64,000 bases of DNA from Siphonodentalium dalli (GCA_032622095.1 CP136067.1:178348556-178412555); one strand, 5' to 3'; shown: positions 37,586 to 49,429, counted from the first letter of the stretch. Notes: a model not told the origin generated them from the sequence alone. Numbers and translations: made by a program.

Positions 37586-38493
37586 GACTACAAAGAGCAG
37601 CAAAAACTACAACAATAACAACCGAAGATACCTCTGCTGCTGAACAGTCAACAATAATGACACAGACAACATCACTGACATTAACCTCGACAGTGGTAAC
37701 AACAGTAACGACAACACCACCAATTACACCCACGATCACAAACGCCAGTACCGACATAACGACAACCACGTTCGCACCAACAACAACTACCACCACTAGT
37801 ACCAGTTCCACTCCCACCGGTAATAGTACTACCACCACAGGAATCACCACAGAAACTGTCGGAACAACAACCAGATCTGCCGCTACAACAACCATAGCGA
37901 GCACAACCACCAATGAAGTGAGCGACTTAGCCATAACAGTTCCCACTACCAGTTCCACTCCCACTAGCCCTAGTACAATCACCACAGGAATCACCACTGA
38001 AACTACAACCACATCTGCCGCCAAAACAGCCATAGCCAGCACAACCGCGACTGAAGTGAGCATCTCAGCCATAACAGTGCCTACTACTAGTTCCACTGGC
38101 ACTAGAACTACCACTATTGGTGCCTCCACGACTATCGATAATGCCACACCTATAACCACATATTCTACAACAACTACCATATCCAGCACAACCACAATTT
38201 CAGCAAGTACCTCTGCTAGAACCACAACATTGGCATTTACCAGTTCCATTTCTGCTACCGATACCACAGCTGCTACTACCACCAACCCAACCGCGACAAC
38301 GACATATGCTGGCATCACCACAGCGACCACTTCTACTCCCATGACATCTACTTCTACTCCTACTAGCACCTCTACTACGACTACCACAACGATGACCACT
38401 ACCATAACAACTACAACCTATGCTACCACTAGCAAAACCAGCACCACCACTACAATTATTGTGATTCCGCCACCAGGACCACCAATGGGATAA
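37586..38493 (+). CDS. Exon 2: Thr-rich mucin-like domain
   Basis: About 300 codons dominated by Thr with Ser, Ala, Ile and Pro, arranged as loose repeats around TTTSAA, ITVPTTSST and STTTIS. Such tracts are typically heavily O-glycosylated stalks in mucins and adhesion proteins. It follows a good 3' splice site and matches the phase of the PAN exon. The frame stops at TAA (38491-38493) after VIPPPGPPMG. One base away, a Thr/Ser-rich frame continues to about 38626, suggesting a frameshift or allele truncation. The 282-residue Val-rich frame on the opposite strand is a shadow. Confidence 0.72.
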
Positions 38494-38628
38494 CCACAAC
38501 CATTTCCAGCACAAATCCAAGCATATCGCTAATACCACCACTGCATGCCAGGTCAACTTCTGCAACAATTGCGAGATATATTATCACCACCGTCTCCGCA
38601 ACGACCGACGACAGCAGCACAAAATAGT
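38494..38628 (+). pseudogene. Out-of-frame continuation of the mucin tract
   Basis: Shifted by one base from exon 2, the sequence reads ITTTISSTNPSISLIPP and ends ATTDDSST before a stop near 38628. Composition matches the preceding tract, so a single-base indel near 38485 probably truncates the original reading frame. Confidence 0.5.
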
Positions 38629-38680
38629 GTCCCCCACCAGTTCAACTCCCACATCAGCAGTATAATAGTTACCGCTGCTC

Positions 38681-39345
38681 ACATCAGTAGCACCCCTGGT
38701 TAACCCTCTTTCTACTGCATTGATTCCACATTCAACTACAGTATTCATTGGAATGGTATATTTTTAATTTGGAGGGGTGTTCACGAAATATAAGAAGACG
38801 GCAAACAGAAAACATATAATACAAGTCCCAAAGGAATCCTACGGCCGTTCGATGAACATATGTGTTTAACATTTTCCTAAAGGAACTATTCTCGTCAATG
38901 AGTTTTCCGTAAGGAAAGTGTTGTGATCTTGCTAATTTTCTATCATTTTGATGGGTCCTGCTGAATTATTATGCTGATAAGGAGAACTTATCTTATTATG
39001 GAATTCTTCTATTATTTGTTCTAAAACCTCTGGTTAACCCTTCCTCTACTACGTTGATTCCCCACTCAATTACAACAGTATTAATTGAAATGGTATATTT
39101 TTAATTTGTAGGGGTGTTCACGATATATAAGCAGACGGCAAACAGAAAACACACAATACAAGTCCGAAAGGAATCATATGACAGTTTGTTGAACTTATTT
39201 GTTGAACATTTCCTAAAGGAACTCTACTCGTCAATGATTATTCCGTAAAGAAAGTGTTGTGGTCTTGCTAATTTGCTACTATGTTGGTGTGTCCTGCTGA
39301 ATTTGTTATGATGCTGATAAGGGGAAATGTTATTATGGAATTGTC
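38681..39345 (+). repeat. Tandem duplication, ~340-bp unit
   Basis: Copy 1 (about 38695-39000) and copy 2 (about 39032-39345) share TGGTATATTTTTAATTTG, GACGGCAAACAGAAAACA, AGGAACT.TTCTCGTCAATGA and GTGTCCTGCTGAATT-type segments. A third diverged fragment lies at 40085-40165, and an inverted scrap at about 39600-39665. No coding function is seen. Confidence 0.85.
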
Positions 39346-39689
39346 TGTTTGAAAGAGTCAAGAACTCATACATTTTAATAATGGCGACGCTGATGTTTGC
39401 AAAACGACAAGAATAACCATCTCAATTAATACCCGTGTGTATCAACCAGTACAGCCATTATTAAACATATTTGAACAATACACCTGTTTTTAATGTCATA
39501 AATGTTTACACAAATACTGGTTTGTCCTCGATTCGTTTAGATTAGCCACACGCTGCTAAAATTACAGCTTTAGATAAAAGAACGGTACATTTTCTTAACA
39601 GCAACAATTTGCCTTGCATCATAGCAAACCAACAGGACACACCAATATCATAGCAGATTAGCAGACCACTTAACCGTAGATGATTGCAG

Positions 39690-39845
39690 ACACCGCCACC
39701 ACATCAGTTACAACCACAATAACTAAAGCCATCACTGCAACTACTGCCACGACCAGTTGCTCAACCAATTGCAAAGACCATATCCATAAATCACACCGCA
39801 GTGTATACTCCCAGTTTTAATTCCACCACCACATCAGCGCCATGA
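39690..39845 (+). pseudogene. Stray Thr-rich mucin-like fragment
   Basis: ACCACATCAGTTACAACCAC and following codons read as Thr/Ser-rich before decaying into stops. Likely a duplicated piece of the mucin exon. Confidence 0.45.
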
Positions 39846-40164
39846 AAGGCCGAGTATGGGAATGATCACTTTTTTTTTAATATATGTTCTCTATTATAAG
39901 AAAAAGTTAATTTTCTTTAATAAATTTTCCAGGTATTTGTCATCCAGTTATTTCTTTCAGATATCGGATGCAATTTTGAACACGATCAGAATAATGCATG
40001 GTTACAGCATTCATAAGAGGGTGTTATAAATATCGGTCATTAACCGAATATATTATCCCATAAAGTTATAAAATTAGACATTGTAAGGACCAATTATTCA
40101 TTGGTAGGGATGTTCAGGAAACATAAGCAGACGGCAGATAATAGAAAGTGCAGAAGGAATATAT

Positions 40165-40572
40165 ATGGCGATAGCGGTCATATATATATATGGGTGGTCT
40201 GCATGGGTGGGGGCCCAACACTTTCGAGTGAATATTGTTTGGTTTGTCCGGAGGGCAGGGGTGATAGGAAGTAAACTGAACGAAATCCAAACCGGTTTGG
40301 AATGTGTAATCCACAATAATCACGTAGTGATCTTTAGAATGATAACATTGAGAACATTCCACAAACTGTTCATATATAAATTCATGTACGCGAAAAATGC
40401 AGGCAATAAATACATGTTTGGTTGTATTTTGTCACGAGTGCCGGTGCTATTTCATCACACAAACTTCATGCAAGAGTCAGAACACTTCCGGAACATAACC
40501 TCCTGTGTTCTGAACGATAATTCCATTATGACAACAAGACGAAAAATAACCTTAACAGCAGAAACAGTATAA
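40165..40572 (+). CDS. Hypothetical open frame, 135 codons
   Basis: Includes NIVWFVRRAGVIGSKLNEIQ and CVIHNNHVVIFRMITLRTFH. No domain is recognised. The first codons overlap duplicated sequence (copy 3 of the 38.7-kb repeat) and a TA run, so the annotated start is doubtful. Confidence 0.2.
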   Translation: MAIAVIYIYGWSAWVGAQHFRVNIVWFVRRAGVIGSKLNEIQTGLECVIHNNHVVIFRMITLRTFHKLFIYKFMYAKNAGNKYMFGCILSRVPVLFHHTNFMQESEHFRNITSCVLNDNSIMTTRRKITLTAETV

Positions 40573-40955
40573 AAACCTTTTCAAATTCGGAGACAAAACG
40601 GTTTATCAACGCCGGTAAGTAAAGATGACGCATGTGACTAATTGTTCAACGGGAATATGTAACACCACAAACCATTCAATTAACATGTTATTGAATGGTA
40701 ATTGATAGGTAATCATTGTATTGAATCTGGCTCAATGCCTCTTTCCTCTGGGTGTGAATCGGTTTATAGATATGTTGTAACCAGCTTGGGTATCTGTACA
40801 ATAAATACAGACCGCGACGCTAACGCGCCTTGGTCAATATTTCTTGTACATATATCCAAGCGGGTTATAACTTACATTGTATATGTATTTGAATGCTGAT
40901 TGTGTTATTTAGTCACCATTCTGGTCATCCTATAAACGGTCCGCGGGCAGGTTAA

Positions 40956-41442
40956 AGGTACGATTGGCCTTGGCGGTGGATATCCTGTGAAAATATTTCC
41001 ACCCTTCAAAAACAGAAATAACATAAAAATGTAGTCAGACTTTGTCCGTATACAAATAAGAAATATCGCATAAACAGTATGTTATTGTCATATATTATAT
41101 TTAACCATTGTTATGTAAACAAAAGCATAAAAAGTTACTTTTCTGCTGTTTGTTTATATTATGATGGTAAACATAAAGATCGTTCTTATTTGGTGAATTC
41201 CTATATGGAACTAATAAAGAGCGTTTATGCCATTTGTGTGTGATTAGCCAGTAGCATTGTGCTATCTTCTGTAACACAATCAGGCTCTTGCTTATGTAAA
41301 TATAGTAGGTCTTTGTGATAACATGCTGTTTACGCGATGGTCATGGTATATATGAACGAAACTGTATGCGTTGTAATGTTTTTCTCTTTACGGTGATTGG
41401 AAAAAATATGAATATTTTCGAGAACTAAGGCCTCACGTGCCT
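40956..41442 (+). mobile_element. TTAA-AGG MITE family, copy 3
   Basis: TTAA at 40952-40955 and 41443-41446 bound ends AGGTACGATTGGCCTTGG and (reverse complement) AGGCACGTGAGGCCTTAG. It is an inverted copy of 7604-8097, with TAATAAAGAGCGTTTATG at about 41211-41228 and a decayed partner near 41176. Confidence 0.92.
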
Positions 41443-41621
41443 TTAATCGGTAAACTGCACCTCGACTCTATCAATTAGAGTTTTCCATACCAAACTAATC
41501 AATTCAGAAGTTATATCATTCCAAACATGTCATACAACGATCAAGTAAATCGCATTGCTGTAAACCGCGATGCGACAAACATCGTGCCCGTTGCGGGTGT
41601 ACTCGGACACAGTGAAAGGTC

Positions 41622-41800
41622 ACATAAATAGAGGATATGAAATGAGTGTTTCTCTCATATGATATTTATGAAACAAGTCTAAGAATTTTCAGTTTTCTGG
41701 AGCCTCTGGCGAGAGAAAATTGAAAAATCGTGACGAGTTTCATAAATATCATATGAGAGAAACACGAATTACATATTCTATTTATCATATGACACCTATA
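41622..41800. mobile_element. Short inverted-repeat element
   Basis: Left GTGTTTCTCTCATATGATAT pairs with right ATATCATATGAGAGAAACAC around a short loop. The outer sequence (ATAGAGGATATGAAAT and ATTACATATTCTATTTA) is imperfectly complementary. Partial related ends occur at 41995-42035 (GAATTACATATTCTATTTAT). Confidence 0.75.
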
Positions 41801-42549
41801 AATTGATTATGATGTCCAAAACGCACACAAATCACTAAATAGCTATATGACATCGGCAGCAAAAGGTTAATGTGACGTCACTTCATTGCACCGGAAGCCC
41901 AATTACACCTGGTGAACTAGCAGCAATAATATGCACGCGAAGATATAGTGCGCTATTCTGTTCTCAGTTTGTGACATTATATCGTATGTTTATTAGATAA
42001 ATACGAATTACATATTCTATTTATCGTATAACAATGTCCAAAACAATATATTTCAAGATTATAATTGCGAGAATTTCGGCATCGCGTTGATTGACGCGCA
42101 CGAATTTGACCTGCATTTAGTTAGAGATACGGCTCGGCCACGGCTGCCATTCGACCAATCAAAACACACTTTTTGTCAACAAACCAATCAAATTATCGGA
42201 AGGTGATATGAACTAGTTGTTCATATGAAATTGATTTATGACATACTTTCCAACGTCATTAATGATTGAGTCATATGATAAAACTAAATATGTTCCTACT
42301 TAAATGCAGCAAATTATGTTGGGAATGGAGATTTATTAAAATATTTGTATATCAATGGAACGTTGACAACATTGTCCAAATTTATCACCACGCGATAATG
42401 TTTTAGAAGAAACACAATATTGAAACATGAAAGCTTATTCTCACAATGCATCGAGCATTTCGTTAATTTATGGAACCTTTTATATCCAACTGTTGACATT
42501 TGGTTGAATCTGGGTTTATCAATCACCTCGTAAAAAACAATTAAGAACA

Positions 42550-43500
42550 AATTTCCCTCACAATAACGTGAATAGTCGCAACATGTCCGTACTGCGGTTT
42601 GCCCAATATCTACAGAAAAGGAGGTTTATATAGGATGATCAGCGTCATTCGATTCAATGGTTTATTATTTCACGTAGATTCATTTTCTCCATATCGCTTT
42701 TTGGGGGAAAAAAGGTGCCAGAATAGTCGGATCAGATTCGATCTGTCATCCACGCAAAGAGAGAATATATGATCCGATTCGTTTATGTTGGTATGTATGC
42801 CCAACATATCACCTTGCAAACACGCACATAATCGGCCTACATGTATAACATGAAATAGGTGCATAATGTGATTATTTATTCTGAAATAAGCAGATAGTAG
42901 ATACATACCCGTTATTTCGTTCTATGGCGCGGGCCACAGTGAAAACACATGTTAAAGAGCCTACACATGTGTAATAGTCAGCGCACACTCTGCATAGAAT
43001 TATCGACTCAAAATGAGGCGACTCTAAGCACGTTATCTACCTAAAACATGTTATATTATAAGCAGATACTGTGCGGGGTTTTTGATAGAACAGGGAAGTA
43101 CGTCGGTTACTGTCCGCGCGTCAATGGTTTCTGGTGCAGTGTAGTGGACTCCTAATTAAATTATCAGCAGTAAAACTGACAACGTCGTGATACTCTCTAG
43201 CGACTGAAACCACCTTATACCACACCAAGCCGATCCCATAAAGGAAATTTGTGTCAACGTGAATGGAAGCAACACAGGCTTTCACACCTTCTAAAAAAAT
43301 CAAAACATACAGGACAGATAAAAACAAAACTATATAAAACGCCCCTTTTTTCACTAAATACTCTTTGACAAGTATGTCCATTGTAAACATTTATGAATTT
43401 TTCAGATAATAAGTTCAAGAAACAGCCGCATGTTGAACTTATAATCTATACATTTCCCATCATTGAATAGGAATCTTTCAGCACGTGTAGTCTGTTATTT
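42550..43500. repeat. Duplicated block B (paralogue of 29.68-30.54 kb)
   Basis: See block A. The B copy lacks the foldback scrap seen in the A intron. Confidence 0.75.
43121..43390 (-). CDS. Membrane-protein-like exon, copy B
   Basis: The minus-strand frame has the hydrophobic segment FYIVLFLSVLYVLIFL, then SIHVDTNFLYGIGLVWY and EYHDVVSFTADN. It aligns with copy A but needs frame-shifting indels near the C-terminal part. No family is assigned. The order hydrophobic-short loop-hydrophobic suggests part of a multi-pass membrane protein. Confidence 0.4.
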   Translation of the reverse strand: MFTMDILVKEYLVKKGAFYIVLFLSVLYVLIFLEGVKACVASIHVDTNFLYGIGLVWYKVVSVAREYHDVVSFTADNLIRSPLHCTRNH

Positions 43501-44126
43501 CACCCAAACCTTGGGTGTTTATTTCACACCACTTTCTGGGATAACCTGTGTGTCGACTGAGAACATGCGTGCCAATTGAGGAGAACACGCGAAGGATTTG
43601 TGTAAATGTTAGCCCAAACGACATTTCGAAGTAACGACTGCTTTGTTGTTTATTTCGAGGAATAATACCGCATCATATGAATTCAGCCCAAATATATTGA
43701 CAGGTGTCAAGGGTCTAACTCTATACTGAGCAATAAAAAACTAATATAATAAATACCGAGTATATTTAATTTTAACGCCAATGGGTCGTTTATGTGCGTT
43801 TAAGAGTGTATTTATGCTTAAAGCAAAGTGAAATAACGATCTTAAAATGAATTGGCCGGTATATTTTATTAGTTATCAGGGTTACCAGGGTCGTAGTTGC
43901 ATAAATTACAATATATTTTTATGCTAAGATAATTGCATGGTAATTTGTTTGTTAATGGATTGATCGGTGATCATGTTAACACAAATGGAACACAAATGGA
44001 AATTCCAAATATGGAAAGTGACTTGCGCATGCGCAAAACAGATACAATGGTCTAATTCCCCAACTGTGTGCGTAACGTAACTATCGCAAGTATAACGTAC
44101 TCTGAAAACTATTTATCGCCAAATTC

Positions 44127-44256
44127 ATGCTTCAAACATTTTAAACATGTCTTCTTCAGCTTCTTTTATTTTATTTTTATGAAAATTAATAATAAATGGG
44201 GTGATAAATATGTATATAACGACAAATAGAATCAAATTGGCCATTTTGCCGTGAAA
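44127..44256 (-). CDS. Terminal exon of a membrane protein (putative)
   Basis: After a pyrimidine-rich acceptor (GGCTTGCCTGTCCTGAG, minus strand) the frame reads ANLILFVVIYIFITPFIINF then a charged tail HKNKIKEAEEDMFKMFEA and a stop. A hydrophobic segment followed by a charged tail fits a last transmembrane helix with a cytoplasmic end. Its relation to the B exon 0.7 kb downstream on the same strand is unknown. Confidence 0.4.
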
Positions 44257-44619
44257 CTCAGGACAGGCAAGCCAGGTACAAAAATTGGTGAAATATGAGT
44301 ACGAACGTAAAAGTGTTCCCCTATCGTATTGCGATAATCGCCAACCTAATTCCAATGCCGATGACAATCGAAGCGGACGCGATGTGCATTTTAATTCTTT
44401 CATTACGACTGTTTTGGCGTCCTAATCTATTAAAATATTCTTCTATATCTTGGAAGGTGTTCTGGAAGGATTATTTCAATATGTGTATATCGGATTAACC
44501 TTCCAAAAAGATGAGTTTGACGCCTGTATTTCTTGGCATGAATATTAACGAGCGCTCGTCTGCAAGTAGGTCATCTGGATTCGGAATTGGCGTGTTTTTG
44601 TGAAAATGTCAAATTCAAT

Positions 44620-44960
44620 TTCTTCCATCTAAAATATAATTACGCGCTGGACTCGGTCATTTTAGGAACATATATGTATCACACGCACATACACCAAGTC
44701 TCAGCCTAAAAGTTTGAAAAATGACAGTTTTATCGACATAAATCGATGTTAATGGTAAATTCAAATTTCCATGTTAAATTTTATCATTGAAAAAAATTCA
44801 TTTCTTCCATCTAAAACATAATTGCGTGCTGTACTCTGTCATTTTACGAATATGTAGCTATCTCACCAACACACTCCAAGTCTCAGCTTAAAATTTTGAA
44901 AAATGACAGTTTTATCGACATAAATCAATTTTAATGCCAATAATGGCAAATGGAGTGTTA
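44620..44960. repeat. Tandem duplication, ~183-bp unit, 2 copies
   Basis: CTTCCATCTAAAATATAATT at about 44624 and its counterpart at about 44807 are followed by the shared AAAAATGACAGTTTTATCGA. No coding function is seen. Confidence 0.85.
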
Positions 44961-45171
44961 AATAAATTTTAATTTAGGCCAATTAGGGCCCTGCGAATGT
45001 TTTCTGACCTGTTCTATATTGGTCACTAGAGTTCATATTTGACCGGTTACACCTGATAATTATGCGACAGTATAGTCGCGTTACTTTATAGGTCAACATT
45101 GGTCATTATCACCTGACAAATTTATTTTGGTCTATCGTATCAACCCCTATTTTCTCCCGCGCGTAGCCTGA

Positions 45172-45509
45172 CTACCGCTATTCTCAAAGTAATTGACCAG
45201 AAAAACGGGGTGATATCCCGGTCATGACCACGGTGATACCGGTAATAAACGGTAGCTGTATCGAGGCGGCCATGGCAGTGGAATTACGGTATTGGGCGAT
45301 GATACCGCGGTCTTTTAGTGGGCACCGCATTAATTTTTTTGAATACCGCAGTGATTTTCATGGAACACTTTGAGGGGAGGTATTTACTCCCACATACGTT
45401 AACAAGCGGTATCAGTACCGCGGTATTGGAGGATACCGTGGTATAGTACCGCAGTATTAACGGGGTGACACCACGTTGCTGGTGGTCAATTACTTTAAGT
45501 ATAGCGGTA
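45172..45509. mobile_element. Inverted-repeat element
   Basis: Left CTACCGCTATTCTCAAAGTA and AATTGACCA pair with right GGTCAATTACTTTAAGTATA and GCGGTA. The interior is full of ACCGCGGTA-type palindromes. It shares AAAGTAATTGACCA with the twin hairpins at 46.4-46.66 kb. Confidence 0.75.
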
Positions 45510-46075
45510 AGTGTCAACATTGGTCATTATCGCTCCACTAATTTGTATCGTTTCATCGGTATGAATTCCATATCCAATTATCCACATATAACCAACCCAA
45601 CCTCTAATCCCGGTCCAATTTATTTATTTCTTTCAGCGGTATATTCACGTAACGTAATATTTTATCACGTGATATTTGTACTTATATGTCTATGGTATTA
45701 CTATAGTATACTGTATACGTATATCAATTGCTATTCCTATCTATATAATCCTGGTGCCATCTATAGAGATAGATAATTTCAGACTCCCCCCCCCCCCCCC
45801 CATTTTACATCATTGCTGCTTTAGTACAGTCGCGATGCAACATCGCTCCACTAATTTATGTCAGTTCATCGGTACAAACCACTTTTTCTCCGAGTCCATA
45901 TAACCAACCCAACATCTTATAGATGACTATTCTGGCACTATATAGAGATGACTAAGATTCTGACACCCCCCTATTTTATAGCCATGTTGCAACAGTAGAG
46001 TTCAGATGCATATTATGTCAACATCGGTCGTTATCGCTCTACAAATTTATATCGGTTCAACTTCAACCCTTAGTT
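45510..46075. repeat. Degenerate tandem triplication
   Basis: Three partial copies share TCGCTCCACTAATTT, TCATCGGTA, TATAACCAACCCAAC and TATAGAGAT-ANN segments, separated by C-runs (45786, 45965). No gene is visible. Confidence 0.7.
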
Positions 46076-46374
46076 CCCTGTATCGCCCACCCCTCCCTCA
46101 GTTTATTTTTTCAGTTGTATTGTAGTCTCATTACGTACACATTTTATCTTTTCTAACTTTTGCTTCAACGCGTTGAGTTCCGCTGCAGACAATATAAAAC
46201 TGACAACATTTTGAAATGTAAGCAGGCTTCAAACTCATCTTATCCAAGAAAAACTCTGGTTACATAAGAAATTTGTGTATAAGGTGTACGCGCATTTGTC
46301 GCGTTAAAAACAAAAGGTCCCAAGTCAAGGTCCAAATCCCCAACACACTGATGTGAGGTTTAACTCCATCTACA

Positions 46375-46495
46375 TACAGTAATTGATCACTTAACCACAG
46401 CAAAATAATGGGTATTTTTTCATGATTTTAAATCCTGAAAAATTACCCATAATTCTGCTGTGGTTAAGTGGTCAATTACTTTGGGCATTACTGTA
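46375..46495. mobile_element. Hairpin MITE 1 (mariner-like)
   Basis: TACAGTAATTGATCACTTAA pairs with the far end (AATTACTTTGGGCATTACTGTA region). The stem is about 45 bp with a short AT-rich loop. A TA-flanked CAGTAAT start is compatible with Tc1/mariner-type MITEs. Confidence 0.75.
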
Positions 46496-46537
46496 ACCAA
46501 TATAAGGATTTGAGGTGTAATAATAACTCAATCCTCA

Positions 46538-46662
46538 TACAGTAATGTCCAAAGTAATCGACCACTTAACCACAGCATAATTATTGGTAATTTGTCAGGA
46601 TTTTAAATGCTGAAAAAATACCCATAATTCTGCTGTGGTTAAGTGGTCAATTACTTTGCACT
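46538..46662. mobile_element. Hairpin MITE 2 (mariner-like)
   Basis: Second, highly similar hairpin 43 bp downstream in the same orientation, starting TACAGTAATGTCCAAAGTAA. The right end is slightly diverged, missing the outermost few bases. Confidence 0.75.
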
Positions 46663-47185
46663 TTAACACAATTAATATCTCCCCCCCCCCCCCAACAGCT
46701 TATCAATACCACTCAGGACAGTGGGTGTTTTTCCTCAATTAATTGAATTTCTTGTTAGTGACCATAAATCTATACCTTCGGTTTTGCCGAATAACCGAAC
46801 AAATGTTGTCAACTGTTTCCACGTTTATTCTCACTTATACCGTGTTTATATCCGTTTTATCCTTTTTGTTGTTGTGTATTGCATTACTTTGATAAAGTCT
46901 GCACTTGTGTTATTCTCACAAAAGGTAATGCGTGTTTACATTTCACAATTCCGCCTTACAGTCTGCGAGTGCGACGGAAAAAATTTCCACATGTCCGAGC
47001 GCCATTGGCATTGATTCCTTAAATACGAGACTATTTAATCGAATGAGGTCAAATATTCGCATATAACTTGACTTATATGTTATTCTGCACAATTCTGGCC
47101 AGTGCCGACTTTCATTTCGCATTACTTTCGTTTTTATCGAAATATAACCGTTTTCTATGGAGATTCCCATGTAAATTTGTTCAAC

Positions 47186-48131
47186 CAAAAAAATCATAGT
47201 TTTGCCAATTTCAAGCTAGTTTAATACTTTATAGCATGGTCAGGGCATAATCTGGCCTATCGAGTGATGGTAGACGTTCCTTCAGTGTGCACAACAAATA
47301 TTTGGTCCCAACGAAGCAGGCTAAAATCCTGAAATTTGTCAATTGACTTTGAGTGTGAAGAAAATATTCATTTAAACTTCCAAAATTGGTTGAAATATGC
47401 TCAACAACATTCAGTTGAATGGTGACATTATTTATAGTCACCGACTAACTTCCACGATGAATAAAATTTGTTTTTATTGATGACAATTATGTCGCGAGTC
47501 ATAAAAATGTTAATTTTCTGAAGAAAAAAAATTCATTGTTTCGCCAATTTCAAGCTAGTATTGAGCATGGTCAGGGCATTACATATAATGATTAAGATTG
47601 CTAAAGAACTGAAATAATGAAATGGGAAACTTTTACTGACATCTGGTAAGGATTGAGGAGCAGATGCTAGAGGCCCCCACCCCCACCCCCATGGAAGACG
47701 GAATACCACTTAACACAGAAGTTGGAATACGGAATACCATATGGAATACATAAAAATATATGAAAACTTCATTTTTTGGAAGGTCGGCGTACGTATACCG
47801 GTATTTTTGGAATACCGAATACCTCCTAACAGAGGGGCCGGAAATACGGCGTACCTCATAACAGGGCATGGAATACGGCATACGAAAAAGGGGGGTGGTG
47901 CCTCATGCTATGGAGCCTCCGAGCCTCCCAATATATTGTCTGCTCCACATCTCAATAGAATTCAACAACATTCAGTTGAATGGTGACATTATTTATAGTC
48001 ACCGACTAACTTCCACGATGAATCAAATTTGTTTTTATTGGTGACAATTTATGTCGCGAATCATAAAAATGTAAATTTTTTGAAGAAAAAAAAATCATTG
48101 GTTTGCGAATTTCAAGCTAGTTTATAGCGAA
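47186..48131. repeat. Locally repeated ~165-bp segment
   Basis: Blocks 47403-47568 and 47966-48131 are near-identical (CATTCAGTTGAATGGTGACA, then ATTTCAAGCTAGT). A partial third copy of the end lies at 47186-47245. The 47.69-47.89 kb interval has GGAATAC repeats. No gene is recognised. Confidence 0.88.
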
Positions 48132-48846
48132 CATGGGAACCAAGGTACAATTTATGCCATTTAGGCACACTTCAGAGTGAAATCTGGGCTTATATTTCGG
48201 CGAGAATCCAAATCTAGATTCTCGCAAATTACCCTGGATTCTCATGAAAAAGTATATATGGATTCTCGCAAAATCAGATGAAATATATGCCCTAGTGGAA
48301 ATATAGCAAATCGTTTAATGCTTTAGAATTTTTTTTTTTCGGAGATTTATATATATGTTTAAAGACATATTATGGAATTTTTCGGGAGCGAGAAATTGAT
48401 AAGTTAGTGCTCAGGCACTTTTCCAACGTGGGGAATGTTATCATTCTACTAACATCACTGAAAATTTCCAAAAAGATCTACCACACCACTTCATATAGAA
48501 CATCGTCTGAACTACTCCAAATTGTAAATATTTACATCTCGATTCGGGGCGCAACTATCGGCTGTAATTAAACAAAAATCATTTTGCCATCGAGAGTCAT
48601 TGCATTTAACTAATATATAAGAATGACGTTGTGTAACATCCATTTAGATTAATATTCGTAACAAATAACTACTTTGAGAAAGATTATTCTTAATTTCTAT
48701 TTATTTGATCACTCTGCCCGGTGTCTGCCGGAGTGTTTCACATCACTTTAATCAAGGAAGACTGTTAAGAAAAACTGCATTTCAAGACCACCAAACAACT
48801 TTCCTTTTTAGGGCCACCACATCTTCCAAATATGTACTTCTTCCAT

Positions 48847-49375
48847 TTTGCTATCAAAGACCGAAAAATGTCGTTAAACTAGAGATCCAAATACCCCCTA
48901 AGGGCCCCTCTATCTTGAGATATTAAAGACCGAAAAATGTCGTTAAACTATAAAGACCGAAAAATGTCGTTAAACTAGAGATCCAAATACCCCCTATATC
49001 TTGAGATATTATAAAGACCGAAAAATGTCATTAAACTATTAATTGTTGTTGCTGTTGTTTATTAGGGTTTATCGTCATTCTAGCCGCTGGGCCACACACG
49101 ACGTTGTCAATTTTACGGGTGGAGGAAAGACCACGCAGAGGCTCAATTTCACCGGGAAGTTGTTCCACTGCGTGTAGAAACCACCGACCCCCGGAAAGCA
49201 ATTGACAAACTTGCTCAGATACACGATTCCGGTCACCCTCCCTATGGTGGGGTTAGAACCAGCTTCGTCAGCGCTGGACGGCCTGGGACGACGTAATACA
49301 CATGGCACTCTACCGACTGGACCACCGGGGGCCCCTATTAAACTGTTAAAGACCGAAAATGTCGTTAAATTGTAA
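48847..49375. repeat. Short tandem/interspersed unit, ~5 copies
   Basis: AAAGACCGAAAAATGTCGTT recurs at about 48857, 48923, 48952, 49015 and 49350, with AGAGATCCAAATACCCCCTA between two pairs. The SINE inserted between the last two copies. Confidence 0.85.
49041..49336 (-). mobile_element. tRNA-derived SINE
   Basis: On the minus strand the 5' end carries an A box (TGGTCCAGTCGGTAGAG) and a B box (GGTTCTAACCC) of an RNA polymerase III promoter. The body has GTCGGTGGTTTCTACACGC and GGTCTTTCCTCCACC segments typical of invertebrate SINE central domains. The 3' tail is AATAAACAACAGCAACAAC-like. Flanking ATTAAACTATT (49030-49040) and ATTAAACTGTT (49337-49347) are a near-perfect target duplication. 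No tRNA gene function remains. Confidence 0.85.
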
Positions 49376-49429
49376 AGTTTGAGCTATTGCCATGGCTTTG
49401 TCGTCCGTGTGTATGTGTGTACGTAAGGC

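Noticed and set aside
37557-38405. 282-residue Val-rich frame on the minus strand
   Set aside because: Exact antisense shadow of the Thr-rich mucin exon; Thr codons (ACN) read as Val/Gly/Cys-type codons on the other strand, and only the plus strand has the phase-matched splice context.
49041-49336. Functional tRNA gene
   Set aside because: A and B boxes are present, but the cloverleaf is not maintained and the body continues as a SINE with a target duplication.
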